From: JAVVPL01 sp036655775 | GTDB lineage: Bacteria > Bacteroidota > Bacteroidia > Bacteroidales > P3 | NCBI GenBank assembly: GCA_036655775.1 | Contig: JAVVPL010000001.1 | Location: 83,402-147,401 of the forward strand | Reading direction: 5' to 3' | Length of the DNA stretch: 64,000 nt | Shown here: piece after piece, positions 17,698-26,436 of the stretch | How positions within the stretch are numbered: the first letter of the stretch is position 1 | Layout: each line of letters begins with the position of its first letter | Notes under the pieces: model-generated | What the model saw: the letters and a program-made list of their open reading frames with translations, nothing else | What the model was told of the DNA's origin: nothing | Database searches by the model: none | Program-made: the position numbers and the translations under genes

Positions 17698-17730
17698 TAG
17701 GCAATTCAAAAATTTGAATTGCCTTTTTTT
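17698..17730 (+). terminator. Bidirectional terminator between maf and dsbD
   Basis: AGGCAATTCAAA paired with TTTGAATTGCCT around an AA loop, followed by seven T. It lies between two converging genes. Confidence 0.88.
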
Positions 17731-17744
17731 ATTTTTAGAAATTG

Positions 17745-19784
17745 CTATTGTTTGTTTTTGAAATTAGCCAAGCCTTCTTCTAGGTACTTGATGAATTTTT
17801 CTACATCGGAATCATAGCCATATCCGTCTTTTATAAGGTTTGCGCCTTCGGTGTCAAGCACTACATAGTATGGGAGTGTATTTGTCTTAAAACGGCTAAT
17901 TTGAAAATCAGCATTTCGTTTTCCCAATGTTTTTTTAAGCTTTCCATCTACGGTAGAGGTGATCCATTCACTTTCGGGAAGTTCCGTTTGGTCATCGCCA
18001 TAAAGTCCTACAATCACATATTCCTTAAGTAATTTTTGTACGCGAGGATCCGACCATACTTCCGACTCCATCTTTTTACAATTGGAACATGAATGTCCTT
18101 TGAAATCGAGGAATACAGGTTTATTTTGTTCTTTTGCACAAGCCAAACCTTCGGCATAATCAAAATACCCCTTGAGACCAAAAGGCAAATGTAATTTATC
18201 AGAATAACGTGGGGTTCCACATAATACTTGATCTGAACCTGCATCAGCTACTTCTCCAGCAGGAGCACTTGCTTTGGAAAGATCAAATTGTTGACAGCTT
18301 TGTGGAGGAATAAGAGCCGAAACCATTTTGAGAGGAGCGCCAAATAGACCTGGGATCAAATAGACAACAAAAGAAAAAGTTACTATCACAATGAGTAAAC
18401 GTACTACGCCAATGTATGGTAAATCGCTATCATGTGAAAATTTGATTTTTCCCAAAAGATAAAATCCCATCAAGGTAAAGATCACAATCCAAACTGCAAG
18501 ATATGCTTCACGTGTAAAGATATTCAAAGCATACACTTGATCGATGGTCAATAAGAATTTCATACCAAATGCCAATAAAACAAAGGCAAAAACCACTTTC
18601 ACTGAATTTAACCAGCCTCCTGATTTTGGCAATTTGTTAATCAAAGCAGGGAATAAAGATAAGATAAAGAAAGGAGAGCCCATTGCTAAACCAAATAAAA
18701 ACATTCCCATCAAAGGTTTGATTACCGAAGTACCCATTGCGGCTTCTACTAATAAAGTTGCTACAAAAGGCCCCGTGCAAGAAAAAGATACAATTGTGAG
18801 TACTGCAGCCATAAAGAAAGCTGAAATATAGCCTCCATTATCGGCTTTTGCATCTAATTTATTGGATAGACCTGTAGGCAAAGTAATTTCAAACATTCCA
18901 AAGAACGAAAAAGCAAATACTACAAAGAGAATAAAGAAAATAATATTTGGAATCCAATGGGTGCTCAATACATTCGCAAAATCGGCACTTTTAGTAATCG
19001 CTACAATAGCACCAATGGCAGTGTAAATAAGTGTGATGGATCCTGTAAAGATTAAACCTTTGATAATACCTGTGGAACGTTTACTTTCCCCACTCATAAA
19101 AAAAGATACGGTCATAGGAATCATAGGAAATACACAAGGCGTAAATACGGCAGCAATACCTGCTAAAATAGCTAAAAGGAAAAAGCCTAATAAGGACTCT
19201 TCTCCTTGTGCAGCTTCCTCTTCGGCAAGTACAGCAACTTCAGAATTGGTAGACACTGCCTCTTCCGTAGCTACTTCGGTGGCCGTATCTTCCGTAGCGG
19301 TAGTGGCTGCAGTGGCAGCCGCTTTGCCCCCTCCTTTTACTTTGAAGGTGAAATCGATATCACTAAAAGGGATACAAGATTCTTCATCACAGACTTGATA
19401 GTCGATGGTTCCTTTGATTGTAAAATCATTGGCCGATAGAATTTGTATTTTTTGACGAAATTCAGCTTTTTTGGCCAAGTAAGCTACTTTTGTTCCAAAA
19501 GTTTCATCTACGGATTGAGTTGGTTTGGGGTGTTCACTTGCTTTCCCAATTAATTTAAAATCTTTTGATTTTGGAAAATGAAAAATGGTGGGCATAGGGC
19601 CTCCTTCTTCCATAAATTGAGAATAAAGATGGTACGCACCTGAGGTAGTTGCACTGAATACAAGCTCCGCTTCTGTTTCAGAAATAGGTTTTACCGTATA
19701 ACCCCATTTTACTGGGTTCTGTTGCGCCATTGCTGAAACGCAAAATAGCACAGGTAACAACCATAAAAAAAGTTTTTTCTTCAT
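17745..19784 (-). CDS. dsbD: Thiol:disulfide interchange protein DsbD family
   Basis: Inner-membrane electron conduit that passes reductant from cytoplasmic thioredoxin to envelope proteins. The start at 19784 (MKKKLFLWLLPVLFCVSAMAQ) gives a signal peptide; the 12 extra residues of the longer frame do not. The N-terminal domain has CDEESC at the DsbD-alpha thiol site. An Ala/Thr/Glu-rich linker follows. The CcdA-like membrane core has TPCVFPMIPMTVSFF and FSCTGPFVATLLVEA, each with one redox Cys. The C-terminal thioredoxin-like domain has GHSCSNCKKME (CxxC). All three domains and all redox cysteines are present; 679 residues. It may supply reductant for the haem c protein at 3.9 kb. Confidence 0.93.
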   Translation of the reverse strand: MKKKLFLWLLPVLFCVSAMAQQNPVKWGYTVKPISETEAELVFSATTSGAYHLYSQFMEEGGPMPTIFHFPKSKDFKLIGKASEHPKPTQSVDETFGTKVAYLAKKAEFRQKIQILSANDFTIKGTIDYQVCDEESCIPFSDIDFTFKVKGGGKAAATAATTATEDTATEVATEEAVSTNSEVAVLAEEEAAQGEESLLGFFLLAILAGIAAVFTPCVFPMIPMTVSFFMSGESKRSTGIIKGLIFTGSITLIYTAIGAIVAITKSADFANVLSTHWIPNIIFFILFVVFAFSFFGMFEITLPTGLSNKLDAKADNGGYISAFFMAAVLTIVSFSCTGPFVATLLVEAAMGTSVIKPLMGMFLFGLAMGSPFFILSLFPALINKLPKSGGWLNSVKVVFAFVLLAFGMKFLLTIDQVYALNIFTREAYLAVWIVIFTLMGFYLLGKIKFSHDSDLPYIGVVRLLIVIVTFSFVVYLIPGLFGAPLKMVSALIPPQSCQQFDLSKASAPAGEVADAGSDQVLCGTPRYSDKLHLPFGLKGYFDYAEGLACAKEQNKPVFLDFKGHSCSNCKKMESEVWSDPRVQKLLKEYVIVGLYGDDQTELPESEWITSTVDGKLKKTLGKRNADFQISRFKTNTLPYYVVLDTEGANLIKDGYGYDSDVEKFIKYLEEGLANFKNKQ

Positions 19785-19896
19785 AGTAATAGTATAGTTT
19801 TTGTTTTTATTTAATAGCAAATATTTAAATTAAATGAGTAAATATCAAGTTTCCCTAAGATATTCTCTTGGGTGTGTTTGAATATTTTTACTTTAA

Positions 19897-20148
19897 TTAT
19901 AATTTTACCAAGGTAAATTCATAACTTTCCATGATTGGATTATGAAGTAAAGATTGGCAGGCTTGAGTCACCAATTCTTCCGCAGCTTGCTTGCTACTTG
20001 CTTCAACCTCTAGGGTAATGTGTTTCCCTATACGAACTTGATCTATGGTTTTCATCCCCATAGTGTGGATGCGGGATGTTACCGCTTTTCCTTGAGGATC
20101 CAATAAAGCCTTTAAAGGCATTACATTAATTTCGGCAGAAAATTTCAT
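19897..20148 (-). CDS. purS: Phosphoribosylformylglycinamidine synthase subunit PurS
   Basis: Small 83-residue subunit that bridges PurL and PurQ in the fourth step of purine synthesis. The sequence fits PurS along its length: MPLKALLDPQGKAV, then HTMGMKTIDQVRIGKHITLEVEASS, and the end LLHNPIMESYEF. PurL and PurQ are not in the window. It lies between pssA (83 bp upstream) and dsbD (112 bp downstream) on the reverse strand and may be read from the pssA promoter. Confidence 0.85.
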   Translation of the reverse strand: MKFSAEINVMPLKALLDPQGKAVTSRIHTMGMKTIDQVRIGKHITLEVEASSKQAAEELVTQACQSLLHNPIMESYEFTLVKL

Positions 20149-20231
20149 ATATAAATAATTTTAAGTTTAATATCAATACCACTAGAGCGTATTACGCTTT
20201 ACGTAATTTGCGCGGCTGTTTGTTATATATT

Positions 20232-20918
20232 TTATTTAGTTTTTGTTTGTAATCTAAAATGTATAATGGAAAAAACAGGATAGAGCAATACCATCAAAGC
20301 AATTCCCAAAACACCAAAGAATATAAATGCAAGGAGGGCAACAGCACAAAACAAATAAATCATTTTGTTGTCGGCCCAAGTAAAAGTTTTAAATTTAAAG
20401 GAAAACATTTTGATATTGCAAACCAATAGATACGCAAATATAATACAAAGAAGTGCAATATAATAAGGGTGCAATGTTTCTAATTTATGGCCGCCTGTAT
20501 AGGCAATACAAGCCCAAAATAGAGCATTAGCTGGGGTAGGCATACCTATAAAATTACTAGTTTGCTCGGTATCTATATTGAATTTTGCCAAACGATACGC
20601 AGAGGCTAAGGCCATCACAAAAACGATATAGGCAATTTGCGGAAAAAACAAACGCTCTGGCATACTTGACATCATTGAAAAAGCAATGAATGAAGGAGCC
20701 AATCCAAAACTTACCACATCGGCCAAAGAATCTAATTCTTTACCAATGGCCGAATAGGCATGAAGAAGACGAGCCAACAAACCATCCAATAAATCGAATA
20801 TTGCTGCCACAGCAATGGCAATAGCTGCCGCAGGAAGAGCTCCTTGAAAAACAAAGAGAATAGCCAAACAACCTGAAAATAAATTTAAAAGAGTAATTGT
20901 ATTAGGAATATGTTTCAT
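20232..20918 (-). CDS. pssA: CDP-diacylglycerol--serine O-phosphatidyltransferase
   Basis: Integral membrane enzyme that makes phosphatidylserine from CDP-diacylglycerol and serine, the precursor of phosphatidylethanolamine. The CDP-alcohol phosphotransferase motif is complete: Asp42, Asp45, Gly46, Ala49, Arg50, Gly59, Asp63 and Asp67. There are 228 residues with about six to eight hydrophobic segments. The gene has a full Bacteroidetes promoter about 100 bp upstream, overlapped by a palindrome. Confidence 0.92.
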   Translation of the reverse strand: MKHIPNTITLLNLFSGCLAILFVFQGALPAAAIAIAVAAIFDLLDGLLARLLHAYSAIGKELDSLADVVSFGLAPSFIAFSMMSSMPERLFFPQIAYIVFVMALASAYRLAKFNIDTEQTSNFIGMPTPANALFWACIAYTGGHKLETLHPYYIALLCIIFAYLLVCNIKMFSFKFKTFTWADNKMIYLFCAVALLAFIFFGVLGIALMVLLYPVFSIIHFRLQTKTK

Positions 20919-21016
20919 TTTTTTTAAAGCTATTTGTATTTTGCATAAGTAAATAATTTGGTATACTTCCCTACTTTGAAATATACTTTACCCTCATATT
21001 TATTTTTATATTAATT

Positions 21017-21047
21017 GACAAATTTACAGAGAATTTCGTATTTTTCA
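21017..21047 (-). promoter_or_regulatory. Promoter of pssA
   Basis: On the reverse strand, TTTG (21044-21047), a 19-nt spacer and TAAATTTG (21017-21024). This gives a leader of about 95 nt. Confidence 0.7.
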
Positions 21048-21056
21048 AAACGAAAT
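21029..21056. promoter_or_regulatory. Palindrome over the pssA promoter (candidate operator)
   Basis: GAATTTCG (21029-21036) and CGAAATTC (21049-21056) are perfect 8-bp inverted arms around 12 bp. The pssA -33 element lies in the centre. It could be an operator, or a weak stem at the end of the upstream operon (no T-run follows). Confidence 0.4.
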
Positions 21057-21136
21057 TCCATATTTAGTCTTTGGAGTCTACAATTCACAGAGGCATTTTG
21101 ACAATATACACACAAATAAATTGTAGACATAGCAGC

Positions 21137-21814
21137 TTAGATGCAGTTATCTTGGGCAGTTTGAGTAAGTGGCGTAGACTGATTGCTTTCCCAATAAATT
21201 TCAGTATGCATCATCTTTACAATCTTATCAAATTCTTTTTCCAGTAAATGGGTTCGCTCAGTTTCCATCAAATATAAAGGAATACTCTGTAAACTGGGCG
21301 AATAAGCAGGTTGCATATATGATTTTGTATATAATTTCAACCCTAGACGCTCGTAAAAGCCAATACGACGAACGGCAAGGTCGGTATCGGGAAGTTCCAC
21401 TTCTAAAATTACAGGTTTTGAAGTATCCTTCAAAAAATTGCTTAGAAATTGGCCTCCTAATTTATGGTTTCTAAAATCTTCAGCAATCGCAAAATGGCCT
21501 AGATAAATAAATTCAGCAAACTCCCAATAAATCAAGATTCCCACAGGCATTGAATGCTCTATATCTTCCACCGATTGAGAAACCAGCGATTGGTTGTTTC
21601 CATTGGTATAATATTTCATTATGCCAAGTTCTGCTTCATTCAAAACTGCACGAATGACACAAACATTCGCTTTTGGATTTTGCATCTCTAGAGCTAAATT
21701 TTGTGGCGTACGTCGTTCATTCTCATCGAAGGATTCGGTATATACCTTGTTGAAAAAAGTGTATAATTTATCCTCTGGGCTTTGTATTTGCTCAAAAATT
21801 AAAGAAGGGTACAT
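21137..21814 (-). CDS. GNAT family N-acetyltransferase
   Basis: Predicted acetyl-CoA-dependent acyltransferase of 225 residues. The GNAT acetyl-CoA loop is recognisable as HFAIAEDFRNHKLGGQFLSNF (about residues 107-127), followed by the typical end of the fold (RRIGFYERLGLKLYTKSYMQPAY). It is the last gene of the lysine-fermentation operon, 25 bp after the CoA-transferase subunit. The substrate is unknown; position suggests an amino acid or lysine derivative, but this is inference from context. Confidence 0.8.
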   Translation of the reverse strand: MYPSLIFEQIQSPEDKLYTFFNKVYTESFDENERRTPQNLALEMQNPKANVCVIRAVLNEAELGIMKYYTNGNNQSLVSQSVEDIEHSMPVGILIYWEFAEFIYLGHFAIAEDFRNHKLGGQFLSNFLKDTSKPVILEVELPDTDLAVRRIGFYERLGLKLYTKSYMQPAYSPSLQSIPLYLMETERTHLLEKEFDKIVKMMHTEIYWESNQSTPLTQTAQDNCI

Positions 21815-21839
21815 TTTTATTTTTTTATATATTAAATAA

Positions 21840-22502
21840 TTAACACATTTGTTTTAGGGAGGGAGAAACTCTTAAACTTGCTTCTGTTTTTGCTTGTACT
21901 TGTTCTACGGTAAATTCAGGATTGATTTCCGTAAGAAGAAGTCCCGTAGGAGTTACTTCTATAACACCCATTTCGGTAACAATCAAATTGACTTGTCCTG
22001 CAGCCGTTAAAGGAAGGGTACATTGTTTCAATATTTTTTTATTTTCATTGGCACCTGCCGTGTGTTCCATGGCCAAAATTACTCTTTTTGCACCTACAAT
22101 CAAATCCATAGCACCTCCCATTCCTGGTGTTTTTTTGCCTGGAATCATCCAGTTTGCTAGATTACCTTTTTCGTCTACTTGCATAGCTCCCAAAACCGTT
22201 GCATCCACATGACCGCCTCTAATAATTCCAAAAGAAGTGGCACTATCAAATGTGCTCGCACCTAGAGCTGGACTTGCAAAGCCTCCCCCCGCATTGATGT
22301 ATTCTGCATTTTCTTCTCCTGGAGCTGGCGTTGCACCCATGCCAAGTAATCCGTTTTCAGATTGCAAAATTACATGGACTCCTTTGGGTAAATAATTGGG
22401 AATAATAGTAGGTAAACCTATTCCTAAATTGACTACATCGCCATCTTTGAGCTCTTGAGCTACGCGTTTGGCAATTACTTCACGCATTGTGTTTTTATCC
22501 AT
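21840..22502 (-). CDS. atoA: 3-oxoacid / butyrate-acetoacetate CoA-transferase, beta subunit
   Basis: One half of a two-subunit class I CoA-transferase that moves CoA between acetoacetate, butyrate and acetate. 220 residues with GIGLPTIIPNYLP near the N-terminus and the catalytic glutamate in SENGLLGMG. The alpha subunit is not next to it and is absent from the window; in related lysine fermenters the two subunit genes can be separated. It lies 19 bp downstream of kamE, so it probably acts at the acetoacetyl-CoA/butyryl-CoA end of lysine fermentation. Confidence 0.9.
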   Translation of the reverse strand: MDKNTMREVIAKRVAQELKDGDVVNLGIGLPTIIPNYLPKGVHVILQSENGLLGMGATPAPGEENAEYINAGGGFASPALGASTFDSATSFGIIRGGHVDATVLGAMQVDEKGNLANWMIPGKKTPGMGGAMDLIVGAKRVILAMEHTAGANENKKILKQCTLPLTAAGQVNLIVTEMGVIEVTPTGLLLTEINPEFTVEQVQAKTEASLRVSPSLKQMC

Positions 22503-22521
22503 TGTGTTGTTGTTGTTGTTT

Positions 22522-23310
22522 TTATTTTGTATTTCGTCTCACAAACTCTTGTGCCGCAAAAGAAGCGACATCATCGGCGTAGGTATTCATTCCAAAACCC
22601 GCATCATAGCCCAATTCCTTTGCTAATTCATGAGAAATACGAGGGCCTCCGCAAGCCAAAATCATTTTGTCTCGCAAATTTTCGGCTTCCATCATTTCTA
22701 CCAATTCGGTTAAGTTTAAAATATGTATATCTTTTTGAGTTACTGTTTGTGACACCAATAATACATCCGCTTTCAACTCTAGAGCTTTCGCTATAAATTC
22801 ATCATTGGGCACTTGCGATCCTAAATTGTAAGCCTCTATCATTTCATAACGTTCCAAGCCGTAATGTCCTGCAAATCCTTTCATGTTCATAATGGCATCA
22901 ATTCCCACTGTGTGCGCATCAGTACCTGTACTTGCTCCTACAATAATTAATTTGCGACCAATGTGTTCTCGAATATAATCGTCACATTCGTGCATATCCA
23001 TTTTGGTAGACTCTACTTTGGGCACATGTATAGTAGTGTAATCGACCGTGTGGGCACAAGTTCCATAACAATTAAAGAATGTAAAACCTGGGGTCAAGGC
23101 TTTGTAGAATACAATTTGAGGATTTTCTAAACCCATTTTACGTATTAATATTTTGGCTGCCTCAATTGCTTCATCGCCTAAATCGACAGGGAGCGTAAAG
23201 CTTAATTGTACTTTGCCATCATTCATGGCATCCCCATAAGGTTTTATTTTTGTCAAATCGAGCGTTTTGTCGAATTGCTCACTGTTGGTTGAATATAATC
23301 CTCCACTCAT
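22522..23310 (-). CDS. kamE: Lysine 5,6-aminomutase, beta subunit
   Basis: Cobalamin- and PLP-binding subunit of the enzyme that shifts the terminal amino group of beta-lysine or D-lysine by radical chemistry. 262 residues. The cobalamin motif DAHTVG gives His133, the base-off cobalt ligand. Lys144, in MNMKGFAGHYG, is the internal PLP aldimine residue. Both numbers agree with the structurally known Clostridium sticklandii enzyme. It follows kamD by 12 bp. Confidence 0.96.
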   Translation of the reverse strand: MSGGLYSTNSEQFDKTLDLTKIKPYGDAMNDGKVQLSFTLPVDLGDEAIEAAKILIRKMGLENPQIVFYKALTPGFTFFNCYGTCAHTVDYTTIHVPKVESTKMDMHECDDYIREHIGRKLIIVGASTGTDAHTVGIDAIMNMKGFAGHYGLERYEMIEAYNLGSQVPNDEFIAKALELKADVLLVSQTVTQKDIHILNLTELVEMMEAENLRDKMILACGGPRISHELAKELGYDAGFGMNTYADDVASFAAQEFVRRNTK

Positions 23311-23322
23311 GTTCTGTTCTCC

Positions 23323-24876
23323 TTATTTTTTAGTCATTAATTGAATAAACGGATTTTCATAATTTGCTTGTTTTTCGGCTACGCCAGCCAAACCTTTACC
23401 CCCGTTTTTAGGTCGTTTGATATCTGCAAAAATACCTTTTTCCAAAGCTATAAATAGCGTTTCTTTTTCGATTTTTTCCAATAAAATAGTGGCTTCTGCC
23501 AATACTTTTTGGGCTCGTGTTTGAATGATTCCATCCGTTTTAAATTCCATTTCATCTCCAATATTTTTCATATTGTTAAAAATGTATTTTGCATTTTCAA
23601 TGGAAAGATATCGATCTGACATAAAAGGGGTATGTATTGCCTCGGTAGGCATTCCCAAAAGTTGTAAACCTTGGTTGGTCCAAATACCAATTTGATTGAA
23701 AAGGGCATCTTGTATATGGCCTCTAAAAATATTACCCGTCATAAATTTGGTGGGAGGCATATATTTTAAAGGTGCTTTGGGAAATATTTCACGGGTCATT
23801 TGCGCTTGTGCCAATTCATATAAAAATCCATTTTCAAGTTCTGGATCCATTTCAAAAGCATGTCCCAAACCCATTTGTTCTTCGGGTAGATGGGCCAATA
23901 AAGCTAATTGTTCATTGATAAAGTCGGAGGCCAAAACAGTATGTGCTTCGGTAAAAGCATCGGCCGTAGTTAAATAATTATCTTCCCCCGTATTGATAAT
24001 TACGCCTGCAAATCCATTGATAATACGAGAAAAATATTGATCGACCAGGGTTCTTTGCATATTGATATCCCTGAATAAAATACCATAAAGAGCATCATTC
24101 AACATCACATCCAATCCTTCCAAAGCCCCCATCACTGCAATTTCTGGCATACATAAACCTGAACAATAATTGCATAAACGAATGTAGCGTCCTACCTCTT
24201 CGCCCACTTCATCTAAGGCCGTACGCATGATACGGAAATTTTCCTGTGTAGCAATCGTGCCGCCAAAACCTTCGGTTGTGGCACCAAAAGGCACATAATC
24301 CAACAAACTTTGTCCTGTGGTACGGATGACCGCAATAATATCAGCCCCTTGACGAGCCGCTGCTTGCGCTTGTATGACATCTTCGTAAATATTACCCGTA
24401 GCAACAATCACATATAGATAAGGACGAGCTCCCTCTCCTATGGTTTTGATATATTCCTCTCGACGAGATCTACGAGTTTTGATTCTATCCATAGAGGCTT
24501 TGATGTATGGAGCTAAAGCGGCCTCGCGCTTTTCTTTGCTAGCTACTGGAGTTTGCGTAAAATCATATTTTGATTGCGCTATTTTTTCGGCCAATTGTTG
24601 TGGACTCAACGAACTTTCTACTACCGCATTACCCATTAAAAACATAAGTCCTTGTCCTAACAATCCATTTTCTTTGATTGTATCTACTACTCTATTGGGA
24701 AGCGGGACTTGATTGACATCTACTCCATCGATACCTAAAAGACGAGCCAAGGTTCTTTCTACCGCCACAGTTGTATATTGATCGACGAACTGTTGTACAT
24801 CGACGGCTATATTTCTAGCGGTAGTTTTGGCTTTATCCACTTTTGTGAAGTCTATACCTAATTTTGATTTATACAT
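23323..24876 (-). CDS. kamD: Lysine 5,6-aminomutase, alpha subunit
   Basis: TIM-barrel subunit that holds adenosylcobalamin and the lysine-PLP adduct. The 517 residues match the usual length. KamD-like stretches include SKLGIDFTKVDKAKTTARNIA at the N-terminus, RQGADIIAVIRTTGQSLLDYVPFG in the barrel, and FMTGNIFRGHIQDALFNQIG. Lysine is fermented to acetate and butyrate in this pathway. The upstream genes kamA, kdd, kce and kal are not in the window and must lie elsewhere. Second gene of the operon, 16 bp after the MutS-like gene. Confidence 0.96.
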   Translation of the reverse strand: MYKSKLGIDFTKVDKAKTTARNIAVDVQQFVDQYTTVAVERTLARLLGIDGVDVNQVPLPNRVVDTIKENGLLGQGLMFLMGNAVVESSLSPQQLAEKIAQSKYDFTQTPVASKEKREAALAPYIKASMDRIKTRRSRREEYIKTIGEGARPYLYVIVATGNIYEDVIQAQAAARQGADIIAVIRTTGQSLLDYVPFGATTEGFGGTIATQENFRIMRTALDEVGEEVGRYIRLCNYCSGLCMPEIAVMGALEGLDVMLNDALYGILFRDINMQRTLVDQYFSRIINGFAGVIINTGEDNYLTTADAFTEAHTVLASDFINEQLALLAHLPEEQMGLGHAFEMDPELENGFLYELAQAQMTREIFPKAPLKYMPPTKFMTGNIFRGHIQDALFNQIGIWTNQGLQLLGMPTEAIHTPFMSDRYLSIENAKYIFNNMKNIGDEMEFKTDGIIQTRAQKVLAEATILLEKIEKETLFIALEKGIFADIKRPKNGGKGLAGVAEKQANYENPFIQLMTKK

Positions 24877-24892
24877 AGCGTGTATTAATTTT

Positions 24893-26347
24893 TTATTTTT
24901 GTTGAACTTTTTGTTGAAAATACATTTTGGCTTTGTCTAAAACCTTGGGGTGCAAATTTAAAATCTCAGCAATGGTGAGCGCTTCCAATGGAGGGTTTTG
25001 TGTAGCTTCTTCTTCCACTAGAGAATAATCCATCAATTTTTGAATATTATCAATATTCCACAAAGCCGTTTTTTTTATATTTTCTCGCTCTAAGGCATCC
25101 AATTGCAAGCCTTTGACTCGTAAACGTCTTGATTTTCCATTAATATCTCCATAATGCGTACTTATTAATGCGGTACTGTTGTATTGTTCCAAACAATCCA
25201 ACACCCCTTGTACAATGGCGCTTCCTTCTATTGGATTGGTGGTACGTGCCAACTCATCTATCAGTAAAAATATTTTTCGTCCCTCTTCCATCTGCGTAAA
25301 AACGTCATTAAGTTGGTTCACCTCAGAGGCAAAAGAAGATAAACCTTGCAATTCGGATTGCCCATCATCAACCAATAAACAAACTTCGTCAAAAATAGGT
25401 AATAAAGCATCTTGTGCAGGAACGAAAAAGCCATACTGAAAAAGGAGTTGTGCCAAAGCCAAACTTTTTAGAAGCACAGTTTTGCCACTCATATTTGCAC
25501 CTGTCAACAAACAAGCATGCGGATATAAACTAATATCTATACATTGGTAATGCTTATGCGATTGTTTGAGCATATATTTTAGTTGAGGATGAAATAAGCC
25601 TCGCAATACAATATTTTGATTATTGGGAGCCCAATGCGCAGATACTAAATTCCAATCTCGAGCTTGTGTGACTTTGGCAATGGCAATATCCCAATACGCA
25701 ATCACTTTCATGTTTTGGATCAAATCCTCTTTGTACTCACCTAATTGCTTAGACAAATCTTGACGAACTTCATCTTCTATTTGTATACAGGTCTGCCGTA
25801 ATTGTTGAATGATATCCGTGTCAAAGGTGTGTATATCCTTGTCCTGCTTCTCTAATTCATCTTTAAGTTCTTTTCGTTTTTGCGCCAAAAAAGCATTGTA
25901 GGCATCATATATATAAAAAGAGGGAAGGATTTCGTTGAGTGGATCGAGAATTTCTATTACCCTTTGCAATGCGCGCAATACAGGCATATTTGGGACATTC
26001 AATTTTTCGATAATTTCTTTGATTTGCGTGGATAATAGAGCAAAATTTTTGATTTCAAAAAGCTGCACATCGTCCAAAACCCCATTGCCTATATTTTGTA
26101 ATGTAGGTGAAATATCTCGTATTTGATGTAATTTAATTTTGATTTTTTCAAAAATAGCATGACGCGTTAATTCATCAAAAACACAATCTAGTTGATTTAA
26201 GCGCTCGTTTTCGGCACAAATAAGTGCGGCATTTGTGTAAAAGGGCGTAGATAAAAGCATTTCTCTACCCACACTAGTTTGGAGGTCTAGTGCCTGTATA
26301 ATATAAGATAGAGCTCTGTTTTTTTTTATTGCCTCTTTTAAATTCAT
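24893..26347 (-). CDS. MutS-like ATPase of the lysine aminomutase operon
   Basis: A 484-residue protein with the MutS core (about residues 1-260) and C-terminal ATPase domain, but without the N-terminal mismatch-recognition and connector domains and without an Smr nuclease domain. ATPase motifs are LTGANMSGKTVLLKS (Walker A, about residue 285), LSSFASEVNQL, LLIDELARTTNPIEGSAI (Walker B) and STHYGD. It is therefore probably not a mismatch repair protein. Similar MutS-related genes accompany aminomutase genes in other lysine fermenters, but no role is established. The ATG at 26347 is chosen because the promoter lies inside the longer frame. First gene of the operon. A reactivation or assembly role for KamDE is my inference. 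Confidence 0.88.
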   Translation of the reverse strand: MNLKEAIKKNRALSYIIQALDLQTSVGREMLLSTPFYTNAALICAENERLNQLDCVFDELTRHAIFEKIKIKLHQIRDISPTLQNIGNGVLDDVQLFEIKNFALLSTQIKEIIEKLNVPNMPVLRALQRVIEILDPLNEILPSFYIYDAYNAFLAQKRKELKDELEKQDKDIHTFDTDIIQQLRQTCIQIEDEVRQDLSKQLGEYKEDLIQNMKVIAYWDIAIAKVTQARDWNLVSAHWAPNNQNIVLRGLFHPQLKYMLKQSHKHYQCIDISLYPHACLLTGANMSGKTVLLKSLALAQLLFQYGFFVPAQDALLPIFDEVCLLVDDGQSELQGLSSFASEVNQLNDVFTQMEEGRKIFLLIDELARTTNPIEGSAIVQGVLDCLEQYNSTALISTHYGDINGKSRRLRVKGLQLDALERENIKKTALWNIDNIQKLMDYSLVEEEATQNPPLEALTIAEILNLHPKVLDKAKMYFQQKVQQK

Positions 26348-26375
26348 GTTTTCAGTGCATTTTACGCATAACTTA

Positions 26376-26407
26376 CAAAAATACATTAAATTTTAGAAAT
26401 GGACAAA
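26376..26407 (-). promoter_or_regulatory. Promoter of the lysine-fermentation operon
   Basis: On the reverse strand, TTTG (26404-26407), exactly 20 nt, then TATTTTTG (26376-26383). It lies 29 bp before the MutS-like start codon. Confidence 0.8.
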
Positions 26408-26436
26408 TTTGTGGACAAGCGAATGTGAGAATTTCA

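Noticed and set aside
24893..26347. Calling the MutS-like gene a DNA mismatch repair protein MutS or MutS2
   Set aside because: It lacks the mismatch-recognition domain and the Smr domain and is embedded in a metabolic operon.
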